From Burkholderiales bacterium (lineage in GTDB: Bacteria; Pseudomonadota; Gammaproteobacteria; Burkholderiales; Burkholderiaceae_F), in the NCBI GenBank assembly GCA_021298875.1, contig JAJTHJ010000143.1:1-10790 (forward strand): DNA of 10,790 bases, read 5' to 3'. The notes under the pieces are model-generated. The model saw nothing but the letters and a program-made list of their open reading frames with translations, was not told where the DNA came from and made no database searches. Shown here one piece after another: positions 7,042-10,790 of this stretch. The position numbers were made by a program, and so were the translations under genes. Each line of letters opens with the position of its first letter. Position 1 is the stretch's first letter.

Positions 7042-8916
7042 ATGTCCCTCCTCCAAATCGCCGAACCCGGCCAGTCGGCCGCGCCGCACCAGCACCGGCT
7101 GGCGGTGGGCATCGATCTGGGCACCACCAACTCCCTGGTCACCACCGTCCGCCACGGCCTGCCGGACGTGATCGCGGACGAGCAAGGCCGCGCGCTGCTG
7201 CCCTCGGTCGTGCGCTATCTGCCCGACGGCACGGTCCAGGTCGGGGCGGCGGCGCAGGCGCGGCAGTCGAGCGACCCGCGCAACACGATCGTCTCCGTCA
7301 AGCGTTTCATGGGGCGCGGCGTGCGCGACGTTGCGCACATCGAAAACCTGCCCTACGACTTCGTCGATGCTCCGGGCATGCTCCAGTTGCGCACGGTGGC
7401 TGGCGTGAAGAGTCCGGTCGAGGTCTCGGCCGAAATCCTCAAGCTGCTGCGCGCACGCGCCGAGGCCGCGCTGGGTGGCGACTTGCTGGGTGCGGTGATC
7501 ACCGTGCCCGCGTACTTCGACGATGCGCAGCGCCAGGCCACGCGCGATGCGGCGCGGTTGGCCGGCTTGAACGTGCTGCGGCTGCTCAACGAGCCGACGG
7601 CCGCCGCGGTCGCCTACGGCTTGGACAACGCGGCCGAAGGCATCTACGCCGTCTACGACCTGGGTGGCGGCACCTTCGACATCTCGATCCTCAAGTTGAG
7701 CAAGGGCGTATTCGAAGTGCTCGCCACCGGTGGCGACTCCGCACTCGGCGGCGACGACTTCGACCACCGCCTGTACTGCTGGGCGCTGGAGCAGGCCAAT
7801 CTCTCGCTGCTGCCGCCGGAGGATCAGCGGCTGCTGACGGTCAAGGCGCGCGCGGCCAAGGAAGCTCTGTCCGCCAAGCCCACGGCCACGATCCAGGCCC
7901 GCCTCACGCGCGGCCAATGGGTCAACCTGAGCGTCGGCGCGGAGGCCTTTGCCGGCATGACCCAGCATCTCGTCGCCAAGACGCTGGACGCCACCCGCAA
8001 GGCGCTGCGCGACGCGCACCTGACGCCGGCGGAGGTGAAGGGCGTGGTGCTGGTGGGCGGCGCCACGCGCATGCCGCACGTGCGCCGCGCGGTGGAGGAC
8101 TGCTTCGGCAAGCCGCCGCTGGCGGACATCGACCCCGACAAAGTGGTCGCCCTCGGCGCCGCGATGCAGGCCAATCTGCTGGTCGGCAACCGCGCCAGCG
8201 CGGGTGAGGACTGGCTGCTGCTCGACGTGATCCCGCTGTCGCTCGGGTTAGAGACCATGGGCGGGCTGACCGAGAAGATCATCCCGCGCAACTCGACGAT
8301 CCCCGTGGCGCGGGCGCAGGACTTCACCACCTACCGCGACGGCCAGACCGCGATGGCGATCCACGTCGTACAGGGCGAGCGCGAGCTGGTCAGCGACTGC
8401 CGCTCGCTGGCGCGCTTCGATCTGCGCGGCATTCCGCCGATGGCCGCCGGCGCGGCGCGCATCCGCGTGACCTTTCAGGTCGATGCCGACGGGCTGTTGT
8501 CGGTCGCGGCGCGCGAGACCGGCAGCGGCGTGGAGGCCTCCGTCGTGGTCAAGCCGTCTTACGGGCTGGCCGACGAGGAGATCGCGCGCATGCTGCAAGA
8601 GTCCTTCGGCGCGGCCGCTGCCGACATGCAGGCGCGCGCGCTGCGCGAGGCGCAGGTCGAAGCGCAACGCTTGATCGAAGCGACCGACGCCGCGCTCGCC
8701 GCCGACGGCGACCTGCTCGACGCGGCCGAGCGCACCGCCATCGATGCGCTGGCTGCGCGGCTGCGCACGGCCGCGGCGGGCAGCGACCACCTCGCCATCA
8801 ACGCCGCGCTCGATGCGCTCGGCAAGGGCACCGACGAGTTTGCCGCGCGCCGGATGGACCGCTCGATCCGCGCGGCGCTCGCCGGGCGCCGGCTGGACGA
8901 GCTCGCCGCGAGCTGA
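7042..8916 (+). CDS. hscA: Hsp70-type chaperone HscA for IscU
   Basis: A 624-residue specialised Hsp70 (E. coli HscA 616). It uses ATP to bind the LPPVK motif of IscU and promote cluster release to acceptors. The start MSLLQIAEPGQSAAPHQ is close to that of E. coli HscA and separates it from DnaK. ATPase motifs include DLGTTNS (25-31) and DLGGGTFD (206-213). The interdomain linker and entry to the substrate domain are at about 394-402 (LDVIPLSLG), and a helical lid follows after about 500. The ATG at 7042 has AAGG (7032-7035) six bases upstream. The open frame extends far upstream through hscB in another phase, but that extension is not coding. Confidence 0.98.
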   Translation: MSLLQIAEPGQSAAPHQHRLAVGIDLGTTNSLVTTVRHGLPDVIADEQGRALLPSVVRYLPDGTVQVGAAAQARQSSDPRNTIVSVKRFMGRGVRDVAHIENLPYDFVDAPGMLQLRTVAGVKSPVEVSAEILKLLRARAEAALGGDLLGAVITVPAYFDDAQRQATRDAARLAGLNVLRLLNEPTAAAVAYGLDNAAEGIYAVYDLGGGTFDISILKLSKGVFEVLATGGDSALGGDDFDHRLYCWALEQANLSLLPPEDQRLLTVKARAAKEALSAKPTATIQARLTRGQWVNLSVGAEAFAGMTQHLVAKTLDATRKALRDAHLTPAEVKGVVLVGGATRMPHVRRAVEDCFGKPPLADIDPDKVVALGAAMQANLLVGNRASAGEDWLLLDVIPLSLGLETMGGLTEKIIPRNSTIPVARAQDFTTYRDGQTAMAIHVVQGERELVSDCRSLARFDLRGIPPMAAGAARIRVTFQVDADGLLSVAARETGSGVEASVVVKPSYGLADEEIARMLQESFGAAAADMQARALREAQVEAQRLIEATDAALAADGDLLDAAERTAIDALAARLRTAAAGSDHLAINAALDALGKGTDEFAARRMDRSIRAALAGRRLDELAAS

Positions 8917-8918
8917 CC

Positions 8919-9257
8919 ATGCCCAAGATCACCGTGCTGCCGCACGCCGAAATCTGCCCGCAGGGTGCCGAGTTCGACGCCAAGCCGGGCGAGAGCATTT
9001 GCCGGCAGTTGCTCGACCACGGCATCGAGATCGAGCACGCCTGCGAGTTGTCGTGTGCCTGCACCACCTGCCACGTCATCGTGCGCTCCGGCGGCGAGTC
9101 GCTCAACGCGTCTGACGAAGGCGAGGACGACCTGCTCGACCGCGCCTGGGGCCTGACGCCGCAGTCGCGCCTGTCGTGCCAGGCGATCGTCGCCCACAAG
9201 GATCTGACCATCGAGATCCCGCGCTACACGATCAATCTGGCGCGGGAGAAGCATTGA
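8919..9257 (+). CDS. fdx: ISC-type [2Fe-2S] ferredoxin
   Basis: A 112-residue adrenodoxin-like ferredoxin (E. coli Fdx 111). The cluster ligands C42, C48, C51 and C87 have exactly the E. coli spacing (C-X5-C-X2-C-X35-C, in HACELSCACTTCHVIV and LSCQAIV), and the extra conserved C46 is present. It supplies electrons for cluster assembly on IscU, probably by docking at IscS. It starts two bases after the hscA stop, which indicates coupled translation. Confidence 0.97.
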   Translation: MPKITVLPHAEICPQGAEFDAKPGESICRQLLDHGIEIEHACELSCACTTCHVIVRSGGESLNASDEGEDDLLDRAWGLTPQSRLSCQAIVAHKDLTIEIPRYTINLAREKH

Positions 9258-9267
9258 GGTGACCGCC

Positions 9268-9462
9268 ATGAAGTGGACTGACACCCTGGACATCGCCATC
9301 GCCTTGGCCGAGAAGTACCCCGACGTCGATCCGCAGTACGTGCGCTTCACCGACCTGCACCGCTGGGTGTGCGAACTGGACGGCTTTGCCGACGACCCCA
9401 ACCGCTCGGGCGAGAAGATTCTGGAGGCGATCCAGCTCGCGTGGATCGACGAGGCGAGATAG
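9268..9462 (+). CDS. iscX: IscX, small acidic IscS-binding protein
   Basis: A 64-residue acidic protein (E. coli IscX/YfhJ 66) beginning KWTDTLDIAIALAEKYPDVDP and ending EKILEAIQLAWIDEAR, both hallmarks of the family. IscX binds iron weakly and binds IscS at the site used by frataxin and ferredoxin, tuning desulfurase rate. The ATG at 9268 has GAGG (9256-9259) eight bases upstream. An in-frame GTG at 9259 would add three residues but overlaps that site. It is the last isc gene. Its TAG ends at 9462, directly touching the stop codon of the convergent PII-like gene. Confidence 0.95.
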   Translation: MKWTDTLDIAIALAEKYPDVDPQYVRFTDLHRWVCELDGFADDPNRSGEKILEAIQLAWIDEAR

Positions 9463-9765
9463 TCAGAACTTCTGCGGTCGGAACACACCGACGTCGGTCG
9501 TGAACATCGCCACCGCGTAGTGCGGCGCGTACTGCGCGAGCACGTGCACGGCGAGCTTGTCGGCGACCGCCGCGTCGCAGACCACTTTCATCTCGATCGA
9601 GCGGTCGGCCTCCCAGCTGGCGCTGCGCTCGCCGCGCTCGCCGCCGCCGCGCACGTCGGCGATGGTGTAGCCATTGGCGCCAAAGGCGCGCGCGTCGCGG
9701 ATCAGGCTTTTTTCCAGCGCGGCCTCGGCAATGATCACCAGCAGTTGCTTGGGATGCGTGTTCAT
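9463..9765 (-). CDS. sbtB: PII-like regulator of the bicarbonate transporter (SbtB type)
   Basis: A 100-residue PII-fold protein. It opens with beta-strand QLLVIIAEAALEKSL and then GANGYTIADVRGGGERG (about 29-45), the GYT plus glycine-rich nucleotide-binding segment that begins the T-loop and aligns well with cyanobacterial SbtB. Further strands end in VGVFRPQKF. SbtB binds AMP, cAMP, ADP or ATP and docks on SbtA to control uptake; that role here is inferred from homology and gene pairing. The cyanobacterial C-terminal redox loop CGPxGC is absent; the only cysteine is internal (VVCD). The ATG overlaps the sbtA TGA as ATGA, with GGAGGGG just upstream, so the two should be made together. The carboxysome-linked CPII protein is a related alternative name. 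Confidence 0.85.
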   Translation of the reverse strand: MNTHPKQLLVIIAEAALEKSLIRDARAFGANGYTIADVRGGGERGERSASWEADRSIEMKVVCDAAVADKLAVHVLAQYAPHYAVAMFTTDVGVFRPQKF

Positions 9766-10700
9766 CCTGCCCCTCCAATCCAGCGCGCGTAGTGCAGATA
9801 CAGCGGCACGCCGAGCGTGATGTTGAACGGGAACGTGACGCCCAGCGCCACGCCGATCGACAGCGCCGGGTTGGCCTCCGGCACCGCGATCCGCATCGCC
9901 GTGGGCGCCGCGATGTACGAGGCGCTCGCCACCAGCGTGGCGAGCAAGGCGCTGCCGCCGACCGACAAGCCGATCGCGTGCCCGAACAGCGCGCCCACCA
10001 AGCCCAGCACCGGCGGCACCGCCAGCCCAAAGACGATCAGAAAGACGCCGGCGCGCTTGAGATCGCCCAGCCGCCCGCCGGCGACCAGGCCCATCTCCAG
10101 CAGAAAGAGCGCGAGCAAGCCCTTGAACAGATCGAGGAACAGCGGCTTGATCGGGCCGATACCGTCCGGCCCGGCGATGGCGCCGATCGCCAGCCCGCCG
10201 ATCAGCAGCAGCACACTCTTGCCGACAAAGACCTCGTGCGCCAACGGGCCCCAGGCGATGCGCCGCCCGCTGCCGATACGCGCCAGCAGGATGCCGGCGA
10301 TGATCCCGGGCGACTCCATCAACGCTGCAAAGAGCGGCATGTAGCTCTCCGCGGCGACGTTGTTGCGCGCGAGGAAGCTGGTGCCGACGGCAAACGTGAC
10401 GATGGAGATCGAGCCGTAATGCGCGGCGATCGAGGCGGCATCCGGCCGCGCCAGCCGGCCGAGTCTGGCGAGCACCGGGAAGAGCGCAAACGGCACGGCA
10501 ATGCCCAGCGCAGTGGCCGCCGCCGCCTGCGGCAACACCTGCGCGACGGGCGCCTTGGCGAGTTCGACACCGCCCTTGATGCCGATGGCGAGCAGCAGAA
10601 AGATCGACAGACTCTCGTACAGCGCCTCGGGCATGCGCAAGTCACTCTTGGCGAGCTTGGCGATGACGCCGAGGGCGAAGAAGAGGACGACGGGGTCCAT
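9762..10700 (-). CDS. sbtA: SbtA-family sodium-dependent bicarbonate transporter
   Basis: A 312-residue membrane protein with about ten helices in two similar halves, matching the Sbt_1 (former DUF897) family. Signatures are PEALYESLSIFLLLAIGIKGG (split about 24-44), HYGSISIVTFAVG (94-106) and, in the second half, ASYIAAPTAMR (260-270) with GVTFPFNITLG (287-297). The paired half-helix loops form the sodium and bicarbonate site in cyanobacterial SbtA. It is shorter than the Synechocystis protein (374), mainly at the N-terminus and central cytoplasmic region. The expected role is sodium/bicarbonate symport at the inner membrane; other anions are possible for non-cyanobacterial members. The ATG at 10700 has no visible ribosome binding site and touches a 14-base palindrome. 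Confidence 0.87.
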   Translation of the reverse strand: MDPVVLFFALGVIAKLAKSDLRMPEALYESLSIFLLLAIGIKGGVELAKAPVAQVLPQAAAATALGIAVPFALFPVLARLGRLARPDAASIAAHYGSISIVTFAVGTSFLARNNVAAESYMPLFAALMESPGIIAGILLARIGSGRRIAWGPLAHEVFVGKSVLLLIGGLAIGAIAGPDGIGPIKPLFLDLFKGLLALFLLEMGLVAGGRLGDLKRAGVFLIVFGLAVPPVLGLVGALFGHAIGLSVGGSALLATLVASASYIAAPTAMRIAVPEANPALSIGVALGVTFPFNITLGVPLYLHYARWIGGAG

Positions 10701-10714
10701 GTCTGTTAACAGAC
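10701..10714. promoter_or_regulatory. Perfect palindrome abutting the sbtA start codon
   Basis: GTCTGTTAACAGAC is a perfect 14-base palindrome occupying positions -14 to -1 relative to the sbtA ATG on the minus strand, exactly where a Shine-Dalgarno sequence would normally be. It could be an operator for a dimeric regulator, or in RNA a short hairpin (5 pairs, 4-base loop) next to the start codon. No regulator can be assigned. Confidence 0.5.
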
Positions 10715-10752
10715 GTTGTCGTTGCGCGCGGTGGTCAGGCCCTCACCCCCGC

Positions 10753-10780
10753 CCCTCTCCCGCTGATGCGGGCGAGGGGA
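10753..10780. repeat. REP-like inverted repeat upstream of sbtA
   Basis: CCCCTCTCCCGC (10753-10764) and GCGGGCGAGGGG (10769-10780) pair at 11 of 12 positions around a TGAT loop. The surrounding CCCTCACCCCCGCCCCTCTC context resembles a dispersed extragenic repeat common in proteobacterial genomes. The element may continue beyond the window edge. It lies about 50-80 bases upstream of the sbtA start, and no recognisable sigma-70 promoter was found between it and sbtA. Confidence 0.6.
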
Positions 10781-10790
10781 GAAAACCCTC

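Noticed and set aside
6931..8079. 382-codon minus-strand open frame opposite hscB/hscA
   Set aside because: Antisense shadow of hscA; composition and lack of motifs argue against a real protein.
9792..10709. 305-codon plus-strand open frame opposite sbtA
   Set aside because: Its translation is a charged Arg/Asp/Gln-rich string, whereas the minus strand gives a coherent ten-helix transporter.

Overview
This GC-rich window is ordinary chromosomal DNA from a proteobacterium, most likely a betaproteobacterium of the Burkholderiales type. That placement rests on the gene order uvrB - low-molecular-weight phosphatase - iscR-iscS-iscU-iscA-hscB-hscA-fdx-iscX and on the protein sequences. I cannot name a genus. 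A bicarbonate-transporter pair at the right end is compatible with an organism that fixes CO2, but nothing else here shows autotrophy.

Layout. (1) Positions 1-942: the last codons of one ABC permease, overlapping a complete second permease of the BmpA/YufQ nucleoside-uptake type. (2) 1084-3135: uvrB, the damage-recognition helicase subunit of nucleotide excision repair, alone behind a 141-base gap that contains a promoter-sized inverted repeat. (3) 3268-3756: a low-molecular-weight protein tyrosine phosphatase, closed by a strong intrinsic terminator. (4) 3829-9462: a complete isc operon. It starts with a good sigma-70-type promoter overlapped by a recognisable IscR type 1 operator, and continues through regulator (iscR), cysteine desulfurase (iscS), scaffold (iscU), A-type carrier (iscA), cochaperone and chaperone (hscB, hscA), ferredoxin (fdx) and iscX. 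A 72-base extragenic palindrome lies between iscA and hscB. (5) 9463-10700, minus strand: an SbtA-family sodium/bicarbonate symporter gene, translationally coupled to a small PII-like SbtB-type regulator. A perfect 14-base palindrome touches the sbtA start codon, and a second repeat-like inverted repeat lies upstream at the window edge.

How the parts work together. IscS takes sulfur from cysteine and passes it to IscU, where clusters are built with electrons from Fdx. HscA/HscB release the cluster by acting on the LPPVK motif of IscU, IscA acts as carrier, IscX modulates IscS, and IscR senses cluster supply and represses the operon. The sbtA/sbtB pair is a separate transcription unit that meets iscX stop codon to stop codon with no spacer.

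Novelty. I see no previously undescribed multi-gene system. The best leads are the sbtAB unit (a non-cyanobacterial PII-like regulator lacking the cyanobacterial C-terminal cysteine loop, plus the palindrome at the sbtA start), the palindrome splitting the isc operon, and the zero-spacing convergent junction.
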